Source: Byssochlamys sp. IMV 00236
Taxonomy: Eukaryota > Ascomycota > Eurotiomycetes > Eurotiales > Thermoascaceae
Reading direction: 5' to 3'
NCBI GenBank assembly: GCA_001931875.2
Contig: MSJH02000487.1
Coordinates: 1 to 19,215, forward strand
Length of the DNA: 19,215 bases
Position 1 is the stretch's first letter. The number at the start of each line of letters is the position of its first letter. Under the pieces are notes generated by a model that saw only the letters and a program-made list of their open reading frames with translations, was not told the DNA's origin and made no database searches. Below are positions 9,300 to 17,438 of the stretch, one piece after another. Both the position numbers and the translations under genes were made by a program.

Positions 9300-9315
9300 A
9301 GGCTTTATAAAACAA
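9300..9315 (-). promoter_or_regulatory. TATA-like element of the 7TM gene
   Basis: The reverse strand reads TTTTATAAAGCC about 65-70 bp before ATG 9239, followed by a T/C-rich stretch (CTTCTCTCTCTTTCTCTTG) leading into the start codon. This is a good match to a fungal TATA plus pyrimidine-rich start region. Confidence 0.5.
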
Positions 9316-9431
9316 ACAAGATGATATCAAAAGGGTAAGTGGGGGAAGGAGACGGTTGTCTGTCATTTTAGGGCTATCCTTTTCGTTTTGCTCCCTATGT
9401 GTATTTTTTTTTTTTTTTTTCAGATAACACC

Positions 9432-9599
9432 ATGCGGATGATACAGTCTCTCCTTATTTCTATTTCTTGTTTGCCAGCTTTTTACTTGAATTTATTTAGA
9501 GATTCAGCCACTTGTAAACTTTGTAGCGCACGCTTGTCTAATGTGCCATATGGAGTATGTGTACAAGGTCTGTCAGAAAAGGAGAAGAAGAGTGAATAG
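9432..9599 (+). CDS. Possible small Cys-containing ORF (uncertain)
   Basis: ATG 9432 opens a 55-residue frame: a hydrophobic start (MRMIQSLLISISCLPAFYL), then CKLCSARLSNVPYGVCVQ and a charged end. It follows an 18-T tract plus CAG that looks like a splice acceptor, so it could be an exon of an unseen transcript diverging from the 7TM gene. No family is recognised; it may be chance. Confidence 0.15.
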   Translation: MRMIQSLLISISCLPAFYLNLFRDSATCKLCSARLSNVPYGVCVQGLSEKEKKSE

Positions 9600-9718
9600 A
9601 AAAAGGTTATTTATAAAGGAGTCCAAGATGCATAAAAAGGTGGACTGATAGGGAGATCAATTAAGTCTTGTCTACACTCTTACTATTGTCAAAAAGTGTA
9701 AACTTTTGAAAAAGTGAT

Positions 9719-9889
9719 ATGGTTTCTTTGGCCAGTAAGGTTAAGTTTAATGTTGATCAAATGATCCCCTTTCTTTTTTTAACGTTATTTACTATTATTG
9801 TATTAGGTTGTAACCTTAGTGTCTTTATCCTCTTTTTCTCTCTCTCCCTGTTGCTGCAGATCATTGCACACCACTTTTCAATACTCTAA
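9719..9889 (+). CDS. Possible small hydrophobic ORF of 56 residues (uncertain)
   Basis: The frame starts MVSLASKVKFNVDQMIPFLF and continues as two leucine/phenylalanine-rich hydrophobic stretches, ending HHFSIL. It could be a small membrane protein, but U-rich non-coding DNA yields Phe/Leu/Ile/Ser by composition alone, and a GTAAGG donor-like sequence lies inside it. No family is recognised. Confidence 0.15.
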   Translation: MVSLASKVKFNVDQMIPFLFLTLFTIIVLGCNLSVFILFFSLSLLLQIIAHHFSIL

Positions 9890-9911
9890 ATTTGATTCGC
9901 TTACTTCTTGA

Positions 9912-9957
9912 CCAATCAACCTTCTTTCCCCTTGGATTTACCTAAGGGGAGGATTGG
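9912..9957. promoter_or_regulatory. Inverted CCAAT pair in an imperfect hairpin upstream of get5
   Basis: CCAATC (9912-9917) and GATTGG (9952-9957) form the outer arms of an inverted repeat, with CCCCTT (9928-9933) and AAGGGG (9944-9949) as inner arms. Paired CCAAT boxes of opposite orientation about 190-235 bp before the Get5-like ATG suggest a HAP/NF-Y-bound promoter. Confidence 0.35.
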
Positions 9958-10064
9958 CTTTTTTCGTTGGTCTGAAGAAGAGAGATATGAATTTACAAGT
10001 GTGTTAAAGAGTTATTTATAAAAAGATATGATTCATATTGCTATAAGAAAAAGAAGCACAATTC

Positions 10065-10079
10065 GTGTCACGTCACGTT
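10065..10079. promoter_or_regulatory. CRE/E-box-like site before get5
   Basis: GTGTCACGTCACGTT holds two overlapping CACGTCA/TCACGT half-sites about 70-85 bp before ATG 10148, a plausible bZIP or bHLH binding site. A TATATAAAA sequence follows at about 10137-10145, immediately before the start codon. Confidence 0.3.
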
Positions 10080-10147
10080 TTTATTAAAGGAAGAAAAGAG
10101 AAAAAAAAAGGTCTGCTTGTATATCCCCCCTTTTTTTATATAAAATT

Positions 10148-10933
10148 ATGCAACAAACATCAACAGAACTAGACTTTATTCATGCTTATCTTGACAGACT
10201 ATCTGTAAAGTCTGTTAGATATGGCCAAGATTACCTGACGCATACTGTGCCTACTTTAAGAATCAAGGTAAGATGACACAATAAGAAAAAAAAAAGGCTT
10301 GCCAACCCTCCCCTTTGATGATTAGAGACAGCCTGTTGTTCATAAAGGTATGTATTTTAAAAACATGGTTCCCGCGCGCGCGTATACATGTGTGTGTACA
10401 TGTCTTCTCTTCTAGAATAATTAGACACATTAAGAGTCAAATTTGTTTTTACTTAACTTTTCCCCCCTTTTATTCTAGTCTCATCCGAATCAGATTCATC
10501 ACCTGCAACAACAACAACAACAACAGAATCAAGCGACAAGTTTCAACTGAATATCAAGGTCTTAAAGCCTTCGTTTCAGTTCAGTATTGGTGGTCTACAG
10601 TCCAATGATACCGTATCTCATTTGAAACAACGCATCTATCAACAACAAAGTGCATACCCTGTCAATCGTCAGCGTTTACTTGTGAAGGGTAAAGTACTAG
10701 GAGACCAAAAGACGTTGAGAGAATTAGGCTTAGAAGGAGAGAGTGTTGTTCATTTGATGCTCACGGCAGCACCTGCTTCAAAGACAGGTCGGTTTGGCAT
10801 TTCTGCCGAAGCTGAACAAAAGATGAACAGCCCCGAGTTTTGGGAAACGATCGAAAAGACACTTGTGGATCAATTAGGACAAGCGGATGCAACACTAGTC
10901 TTTAGTAAAGTGAAGGCTGCTCTTACGCCATAA
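10148..10933 (+). CDS. get5: Get5/Mdy2 (UBL4A-like) ubiquitin-like protein of the GET pathway (3 exons)
   Basis: Adapter that, with Get4, hands tail-anchored membrane proteins from Sgt2 to Get3 in the cytosol. Model: 10148-10267, a 22-nt micro-exon 10326-10347, and 10479-10933, giving 198 residues (yeast Get5 has 212). Residues 5-40 (FIHAYLDRLSVKSVRYGQDY) match the N-terminal Get4-binding segment; 49-67 are a Ser/Thr/Asp linker with six Thr in a row; 69-141 form a ubiquitin-like fold (FQLNIKVL, VSHLKQRIY, RQRLLVKGKVLGDQKTL, GLEGESVVHLML); 165-198 (PEFWETIEKTLVDQLG) match the C-terminal helical homodimerisation domain. All three parts in the right order make this a confident call. It converges on the histone-fold gene with only 53 bp between stop codons; an AATAAA-type signal lies at 10967-10973. 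Confidence 0.85.
10373..10402. repeat. 30-nt alternating pyrimidine-purine tract inside get5 intron 2
   Basis: Starting with five CG dinucleotides, then TATACA and GT/CA steps, the sequence alternates strictly Y-R for 30 nt. Such tracts favour left-handed Z-DNA. Its right part (TACATGTGTGTGTACATG) is also nearly palindromic. Confidence 0.8.
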
Positions 10934-10986
10934 CAAATAACAAAAAAAGAGGAAAAGGGTCAGATGAAATAAACGGCTTTTTTTAA

Positions 10987-12538
10987 TTAACCTAGTAACC
11001 ATTCTACAATAAGCTGTTCTTGCTCGACATTACAGTCATTATTACTACTATTATTATTTTTACTATTAATACTATTACAATCATCCAGAAACCACTCTTC
11101 TTCGTCTTCTATATCCGTTTGGCACGCCTTGTCTATTCCTATGACTCGACGCTTGGAACGAACGATAGGAACTGGAGGAGGAACGACATAGACAAGTCCC
11201 TGTGACAATTCATCAGAGAGCCTGTTATTTAGCAATAATTGATCCTGTGTTTCAAGTCGTCCACCAAGGAGAACGTGTTCGTGAAATGAGGGCGGTCTTT
11301 GTCCTGTCGAAGCACGCTTGAGGACTAAACTGGAAGGTCGTTCGATTACGTTTGTGTCTATAGTAGGCGTTTTCTGCTCTTTAGTCTTTGCCTCTTCTTC
11401 TTCTTCTTCTATGATTATCGATTGCTTCGATCGCTGAGAAGGTCGTGACGCAAGACTTGAAGCGGGTGTCAGAGGAGGACTTGTGTGATAGATAGGAGTA
11501 GCGGGTGTTGGGCTGACGACTTCAATTGTTTTTAAACGATGAGGTGTGAGTGAGACCTTTTTGGTTTGACCAGATCGAAACAAGTCTTCGAAATCATTTG
11601 CTAATGGAGATGAAGTAGGTGATGGCAAAGTGTTTGAAAATGATGACGACTTTTTGGAAAGGGAGAATCGGATCGAATGCTTTCTTTTATTTCCAAACAG
11701 ACTGAATTGACTCTTTGATGTGGTCTTGGTTGATTGTGTATGCGTACTTTCTGTTGATTTTCTCGGCGTACTTGGTTCTATATTTGCAAAGATTGTCAGT
11801 TTAGCAAAGATGAACTATATGCTCTCTCTCTCTCTTTACGTGTTTCTGATTTTTCTGCTTCAAGATCTACTGTGGAAATAGATGAGGCTCTGATGTAAGA
11901 CAAGAGTTTTTTCTAGCTTGAAATTATTAAAAATAACTTAAACTAAACCCATTTCCCTTACTTGTAACTGATCTTTTAATTGCATCTTTTGAAACACTAG
12001 GTTCACTTTTGAATCATTCAATAGAAACAAAATCACGTCCTTGACTCGAATACACTCTGCCTTGGCCTCTTCAGCTATAGAGGTCAGTAAATATTCTGCC
12101 ACATGTTCGATGATAACTGTAAGATAAACAATGATCACATCGGATGTGTTGTGGGTGCCTTTGTAATCCGATAAGGCACAATGGTGTGCACAAGCAGTCC
12201 GAATCATGTCCATATCTAAAGGCGTGTTCGGTTTGGCCCTGATGGTACTGACTTCCATGTCTGCTTCTATGAGTGCGTTTTTCCCAAGTGAATTTGGTAA
12301 AAGTTGTTGAATGTTTGTTTTTATCGAGTCAAGGTGGGTTGATGGACAAGCGCCGAGTAAAATAAACAAGAATTCGTCTATAAATGCATTGATGGCATCG
12401 AGTCCCTCGTTGGATATACGAATAGAACCCGCTTCTGCTATTATGGCATGAGCCGCTCTTTGACAGACAAAAGTGACTATGGAATTGTATCAGCTGCATT
12501 AAATTAAAATGTGTTATTCTTTCTCCACCTTTTGACAT
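10987..12538 (-). CDS. Double histone-fold protein (H2B-like then H2A-like) with disordered tail (4 exons)
   Basis: Reverse-strand model: 12538-12529, 12476-11962, 11912-11840 and 11777-10987, giving 462 residues. Residues 24-82 resemble H2B helices 2-3 and the C-terminal helix: ISNEGLDAINAFIDEFL, then IKTNIQQLLPNSLGKNALIE, comparable with H2B's LLLPGELAKHAVSEG. Residues 95-165 resemble H2A: VYLTVIIEHVAEYLL, IRVKDVILFLLND and VNLVF, comparable with VYLAAVLEYL, the IPRHLQLAI helix and NDEELNKL. The N-terminal histone tails are missing. Residues 180-462 are disordered, Ser/Thr/Pro-rich, with an acidic run, KACQTDIEDEEEWF and an Asn-rich stretch. Related H2A/H2B-like folds occur in animal ABTB2/BTBD11; no BTB or ankyrin part is seen here. 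The first exon (MSK plus one base) uses a weak GTGGAG donor and is the least certain part. A T/C-rich leader precedes ATG 12538. Confidence 0.7.
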
Positions 12539-13179
12539 TTTTTTTATAATAATAAAAAAGGGGGAATACAAGAAGAGAGAGAAAGAGGAAAAAGAAAGGG
12601 AAAATAAAAAATAAAAAACTGGGCATGGGAATAAAAAGAGGAGGGGGCACCAGAATATTAAATGATCATAGCAAAGACTGTTTAGTAAACAAGAAGAAAG
12701 GGGGGCGAGTAGGTGGCGAGGATATTTCTTTTTTTAGTTATTTAGATTAATTGGACGAGCGATGATATAAAACAATGATACGCCGAGGTTTGAAAGGAGA
12801 AAGAAGAGGGAGAAAGAATAAGCAGGAGTTATAATGAGTTGCTTAATTGATTGCGTACATAGACATCTTATGTAGATGGTGTTTTCATCAAAATAAGTCA
12901 AACTACGCTACTATGCTAATGCAGTAACACAGTCCATCAGTGAGGCAGCCCTTTTGCACATTGGCCAATTTGCAGATCAACCCTGCATTTAAGCGTTATT
13001 TGACCGCTTTTTACTCGCCATAAACCTAATCCATTTAGTCTTTAAAGCTAATTTATATTATTGCCACTCTATATTTAACTGGGTGGCTATTAAATGTAGA
13101 CTATGTTAAATTTTGTCTGTACTTGTCTTGAATGACTGACCTCAAGTGTTAGACTATAGTAGCACGTTTATTAAATGGT

Positions 13180-13226
<47 letters not shown>

Positions 13227-14014
13227 AGTATTTGTTTACCTCCCGCCTTCCCCTGCAGAATTGTAAATTGCTATTGTCTATGCTCCCATAATAGATTATT
13301 CTAGTATACTAAAGAACCCTTGAGTTTTTATTTGCTTACATCATTAATTGCTGATTTTGCTAGTCGTGTCTCTGCTCACTCTTTCCGAAAAGATAACAAC
13401 AATTTCCTGCAGAACAGATTTCCCCTGCCATGTATACTTTACCTGCAGAGAGGGTGAAGATATACTGTCCAAATGAATTACAGATCAAGCCTATCTGACT
13501 TTAGTGACCGTCAAGTCAATACAGAATGAAATGGATTAGCTACAGCAGCTGATGTTAACCGCACACAACAGACGTAGTCGAGCTTTTTCCTTGAATAACT
13601 TGATCTTTTATTCATCTTGTAATGGTAGTCTTTTGTCACATACTCTAAAAAGAATCATATTTTCAATAGTCGAATGAATTAGACTATCTATTACATAAGC
13701 TTGATTTTATTCATTAGTCTTCTAGTTATCAGTATAACGTAAGTAACAAAGGAGACTTTATGGATAAAACAGAAAAAGAACAAAAGTGAAAAGATGTTAT
13801 GGTATATCATAGGCTTTATTCATCAGTTAAAAAAATTACCTGCATCATCTAAATTTATCAGAACAAGTGCACAATCATCTTTTGATTTGACGTAAAAGCA
13901 TGATACTCAAGATTTAAATGATCGATGTTTGTATATGATTTCTACTATTCCATATATCACACATATGAATATCGCAATCAGTTCTATAATCAAAGATGTC
14001 ACTAGGATAAGAAT
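12539..14014. other. Gene-free intergenic region
   Basis: About 1.5 kb without a supported gene on either strand. The first 100 bp (read in reverse) are the pyrimidine-rich leader of the histone-fold gene. A perfect 10-bp palindrome ATTGGCCAAT (two CCAAT boxes) lies at 12960-12969, a T43 run at 13182-13224 followed by GCAG, and three CTGCAG hexamers at 13253, 13407 and 13443. The rest is AT-rich with scattered stops in all frames. Confidence 0.5.
13182..13224. repeat. T43 homopolymer
   Basis: Uninterrupted run of 43 T in intergenic DNA, followed by GCAGTATTTG. It could be the poly-A tail of a reverse-oriented retro-insertion or simple slippage expansion. Confidence 0.9.
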
Positions 14015-14502
14015 ATGTACAACCAAAGTTATATGCTTTTAGTTGACAAGGCTTATCATGAATTTAATGCTAGTTATTGTTTTTCTGTTAGCTTTATTAA
14101 ACAAAAAAGCCGATTTCCATTAGGACCAACGCCAAAGGGCAGTTTTTTAATTTCTCAATTGCCTGACGTGCCTAACCCAATTCCAGTTGACGAAAGGAGG
14201 ACAGAGGATGTGGTATAGGCTCTTCGAGCCGCGCGCTTTTTTATTTGAAAGTATATAAAATAAACAATAAACAATAAACTATCTCTTTTAACCCTTTTCA
14301 AGCCACGTATCGTGAACACTATTATGGAAACTGAGCACAATGCATAACCAAATCAGAGCCTCTTCCCTGAACAAATCGAGGAACTGTACCAACAATTTGT
14401 CGCTCGATTTCGAATCACTATAGGAAATTTTTAGTCCACATATGCAGTTTTATAGAGTTTTATACACAAATATTCAGATTTATACAAATTTATACAAGTT
14501 TC

Positions 14503-14545
<43 letters not shown>

Positions 14546-15099
14546 GACTGTTATTTTCAACAACCGTGAAGAAATGCTTAACAACGTTGTCCTTGCCATC
14601 ATCTCTACTCAAAACGAGATTGAGGATGCAATAAAGACTGTTTCAGCTCAGATAGCTGAAATAAAGGACGATGTTAAGGAGCTAAGAACTGCAAAGGAAG
14701 AATATGAAGAAAGGCTTTTTGAAATGCAGCAAGAGAATACTAAGCTGAGAGAATAACTTGAGAGCATTCTTGCTAACACAACAGACCCAAACAGGCCAAG
14801 GCGTACAAGAAACGACGAGTTAAGCCAGTGCCTGTTTTTAGACAACTTATACCCTAATAAATCTGTTCAACATCCCTCTTGTTGAGGGCACCAAGCACAA
14901 GTGTCAATTCTCTTGGGACCTCTTTAGAAAGTTGATGGAGGATGTGCATGGCAACCCTATAGACAATGTGAGGTTCAACGTTGCACGTGACCATATCACA
15001 ATTTTTAGACAGCCTGCTCTCATTCGTAACGTAAAAGACAAACAACAGATTGAAGATGATAAGTCGTTTAAGGATACTGATCTTCTAATAACAACATAA
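14015..15099 (+). pseudogene. Broken coiled-coil protein gene, probably repeat-derived
   Basis: Coding-like pieces occur in order on the forward strand but in shifting frames. 14102-14215 gives FPLGPTPKGSFLISQLPDVP and DERRTEDV. An intron-like gap (GTATAG...TTTTCAAG) leads to TYREHYYGN, a frame change, then FPEQIEELYQQFVARFRITI (about 14360-14430). After a poly-T-bearing insertion, 14557-14755 encodes NNREEMLNNVVLAI and a heptad-rich coiled coil (QIAEIKDDVKELRTAKEEYE), a stop at 14754, then LESILANTTDPNRPRRTRND. After one more frameshift, 14862-15099 encodes LFNIPLVEGTKHKCQFSWDL and ends DTDLLITT. The composition is that of a real protein, and the scattered stops and shifts show it is dead. 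The architecture recalls multi-copy coiled-coil proteins of Mucorales repeats (memory, unverified). The function is unknown. Confidence 0.5.
14433..14549. mobile_element. Small poly-T insertion splitting the coiled-coil gene
   Basis: Between coding-like RFRITIGNF and NNREEMLNN lies about 117 bp of AT-rich, stop-containing DNA bounded by AGTCC (14433-14437) and its complement GGACT (14545-14549). It contains two tandem ATTTATACAA units and a T41 run (14504-14544). It looks like an insertion, either a tiny non-autonomous element or a retro-inserted fragment in reverse orientation. An intron is an alternative, but no good donor is visible at the left edge. Confidence 0.4.
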
Positions 15100-15249
15100 C
15101 GAATATTGCAAATATTAAAAAATTGCGCTTATTGATATGATCTTGATATTAGCAAATTTTGTTTTTTCCATAGGTGAAATCATGTAAGCTTAAAAACGTG
15201 TCAATACTGAATATACTCTCACTGTTTATTTTACCACTAGCTGTTAATA

Positions 15250-15313
15250 ACGTGCCCAAGCATACACCAGGGAATGCATCTGAGCAAACCCTTGGAGATA
15301 CTCCTGATGCAAG
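15250..15313. repeat. Degenerate 12-bp tandem repeats
   Basis: Successive units CACCAGGGAATG, CATCTGAGCAAA, CCCTTGGAGATA and CTCCTGATGCAA share the pattern of a CC/TC-A/T-GG-GA core every 12 bp. A cleaner form, CCAGAAAATGCA then CCAGAAAACAAG, recurs at about 15523-15546, and a related form sits in copy 1 near 2700-2730. They read as X-P/S-E/G-N/D tetrapeptide repeats on the forward strand. They may be subterminal repeats of a DNA transposon. Confidence 0.45.
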
Positions 15314-15497
15314 TACCATTTTTGTAAACACTAAAATTACATCATCAATTTAGCTAATGTATATATCTTTAAAGTTACAGCACGATAATGACTATGCCTG
15401 TATTAACTTGAATAATTATACATATGATGATGAAAACAAGTATGAAATTGACAATGTCAATGTCAAAAAATATCAATCAGAAGCAGCCAAGCAGATT

Positions 15498-15779
15498 AAA
15501 TCAAAGGTCAATACTACATGCACCAGAAAATGCACCAGAAAACAAGCCAATGCTACGGGCGCTTCCTTGGATGTTACCTACGTTGTCACTATACAACTTA
15601 ACATTGCCAAAGCCTCTGCCTAACCTAAGACTGCCCAGTTCACTCCTTGATATAAAATACGATGTCATCATAGCTACACGTGCTCTTGCATCTTTGTTGA
15701 TAGTCTGACAACATAAAACTAGAATAAATAACAACACTTCTTTTTTATCTCTTTCTTTCTTGGAAAGAAACGAAACAAA
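15498..15779 (+). repeat. Upstream module of the repeated element (copy 2)
   Basis: Inverted relative to 2498-2744 and matching it in order: AATACTACATGCAC, 12-bp repeat units, GTTACCTACGTTGTCACTAT, TTTGTTGATAGTCTGACAAC, AATAAATAACAACA and a TTTTTTATCTCTTTCTTTC tract 30 bp before ATG 15780. It probably carries the promoter and 5' region of the nuclease-like gene. The central 40 bp differ most between the copies. Confidence 0.7.
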
Positions 15780-16945
15780 ATGGTGAAAAGCTTTGTTGGA
15801 CGATATCATAGGTAATAGGTAGAGGTAGTGCCTGTAGTATTAGTCTAATTTCTGGTGCGTGTAGTGTTTCCCTAAATCAAAAGATTGTTTCCTTGAGGCT
15901 GATATCCAAGAATTATTGGCTATCAACAATATTCTGCTACTTAAACCTGGGCAAACAAGTCGACTAGCTTCAAGTATTTTTAATGAGTCATGCATGCATT
16001 CTGTCCATTCAACATGAAATCAAAAAAATCTTTGGTATAATGGACTCAATAGAAATTCACACTGATATCAAAGTACGAATTGAAAAATTCTGAAGGTAGG
16101 TAAATTTAAACAATTCGCGTATCAATGAGCTCATCATTTATCAGGAGACAAAAGATCATGCAATCACCATGTCAAAAGCAGCAAAGCAAATAAGCAATCT
16201 ACTTTCAGATGATGACTGCAATAATCATGATGACATGGTGATATTAAGAATCCGTGGCCTTCTTGAAGTATCCCCAAGTACAAGTTCAATGGCCAAATCA
16301 ATGAAAGTCAAGTTGGATGCTTTTACGTAAATCCTGTTCTCTCGCCGATATTCAATAACTCTGATAAAAGAAGGCACTTGCAGTGGTAAATTAGCATCCA
16401 TACGATATAAAAGTTTCTTTTGCTCATGTTTATGTGTAAATTATAGGCTGAATATCAGAGCACTGGAGTCAAACAGTAAGCAGCATGATTTTGGTGGTAA
16501 CGTCCTGGAAAATTCCAATTGGATTGGTCCGGTGTTGGTTAGAGAGGTTAAAGGAGAGGGCCGGAAAGATGATGTGTACATGTGCTGGATGGACCTTTAT
16601 CGAATCAGCTCCTTGTCGATGGAATCCATAAATTATAACAGATATAAAGGAATCATCGGGATCCAAGTGATCGGTATGCAAGCTACATTCTACATCTCAA
16701 CTTTGCTATCTAAAGGATTCTATGTAATGATGGAGATATGTTCAATCACTTTACCAAAGGGCCTGACGGAAATCCTTTCCTACTTTGCCAATCTCAGTGA
16801 TCTGTTGCCAGTGATACAATGCTATAAGAATTGCTTTGAACTGGTCAACAATGTAATATCGGAGAGTCATATGAATACTTTTGATGCTAAGAAAATCATA
16901 TGTACATCAAAACATAGAAAATGCCCAGTTGTTCTGAACCATTAG
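15780..16945 (+). pseudogene. Decayed PD-(D/E)XK-like protein of the repeated element (copy 2)
   Basis: Starts MVKSFVGRYH at the position homologous to copy 1 and then breaks. In-order segments are FLEADIQELLAINNILLLKP and FNESCMHSVHST (15.9-16.0 kb), EIHTDIKVRIEKF, MSKAAKQISNLLSDDDCNNH and MVILRIRGLLE (16.17-16.27 kb), NPVLSPIFNNSDKRRHLQW (16.33-16.39 kb) followed by an intron-like GTAAAT...TATAG. The final 160-residue open frame (to 16945) holds SKQHDFGGN, LVREVKGEGRKDD, MCWMDLYRI, GIIGIQVIGMQATFYI and LPKGLTEILSYF. The expected RPD is QHD here, explicable by two point changes (CGG to CAG, CCT to CAT), while EVK persists, so the presumed active site is damaged. Several stops and frame changes separate segments. 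It has the same fold signature and gene order as copy 1 but is a clearly different subfamily member. Confidence 0.6.
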
Positions 16946-16997
16946 TCGCTCACATGCTTTCTTTTTATTGTTCACCTATCGTATTTATGCCTTTTTT

Positions 16998-17438
16998 TTA
17001 TTGTCTGCTAGTATGCCTTTTATAACATAAAATATCCATATAAAGTATCGTTACTGTACCAAATAGATAGCGCAAATATAATGTCAGCTGTATAAAAATA
17101 CATTCCTCAGCCTTGTAATTGTACAAAAATTTTCCTTGGGATGGTACGTATGTTTTCTTGTTATTTTGGTACTTATTCAATTGGTCGTGTAGCTGTTGTG
17201 TGCAGTAATCATGACTCTCCACTAAAGACAGCACAAAAGCATCCTCTACCCATTTGCAATTGTACTCTAATATTGTTTTGGAATTCACAAAGGTAACTGT
17301 TTAAGGTATCTGGCGTGCACATTCTCGGTCAGCTCAAGTCTCTTCTTTCTGTACTAAATTAGCATTGGCTCTTACTAGATCTACATTATCCTTTAATGCT
17401 TCAATGTATGCTACTGGCAAGTGAGAACTACTTGAGCA
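16998..17438 (-). pseudogene. Unrecognised coding remnant
   Basis: The reverse strand carries two coding-like pieces in series: HLPVAYIEALKDNVDLVRAN ending QKEET (about 17426-17345) and, after two stops, NSKTILEYNCKWVEDAFVLS through LHDQLNKYQNNKKTYVPSQG to 16998. The W-V-E-D...L spacing is faintly Myb/SANT-like, as in DNA-binding parts of transposon proteins, but this is weak. It lies downstream of and in line with the tnp2-like transposase on the same strand and may belong to the same element. Confidence 0.25.

Noticed and set aside
12960..12969. ATTGGCCAAT palindrome as a promoter
   Set aside because: No gene start follows within several hundred bp in either direction except the histone-fold gene about 420 bp away, so the regulatory meaning is unsupported.
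13253..13448. Three CTGCAG hexamers with CCCCTGCAGA-like flanks in 200 bp
   Set aside because: Too few and too variable to call a repeat family by eye; could be chance.
15501..15809. 102-codon reverse-strand ORF (VKLYSDNVGNI), also echoed at 2496-2729 forward
   Set aside because: Its similarity between copies is explained by DNA conservation of the element's upstream module; the frame has no start context of its own and runs antisense to the module and gene. Kept as a repeat rather than a gene.
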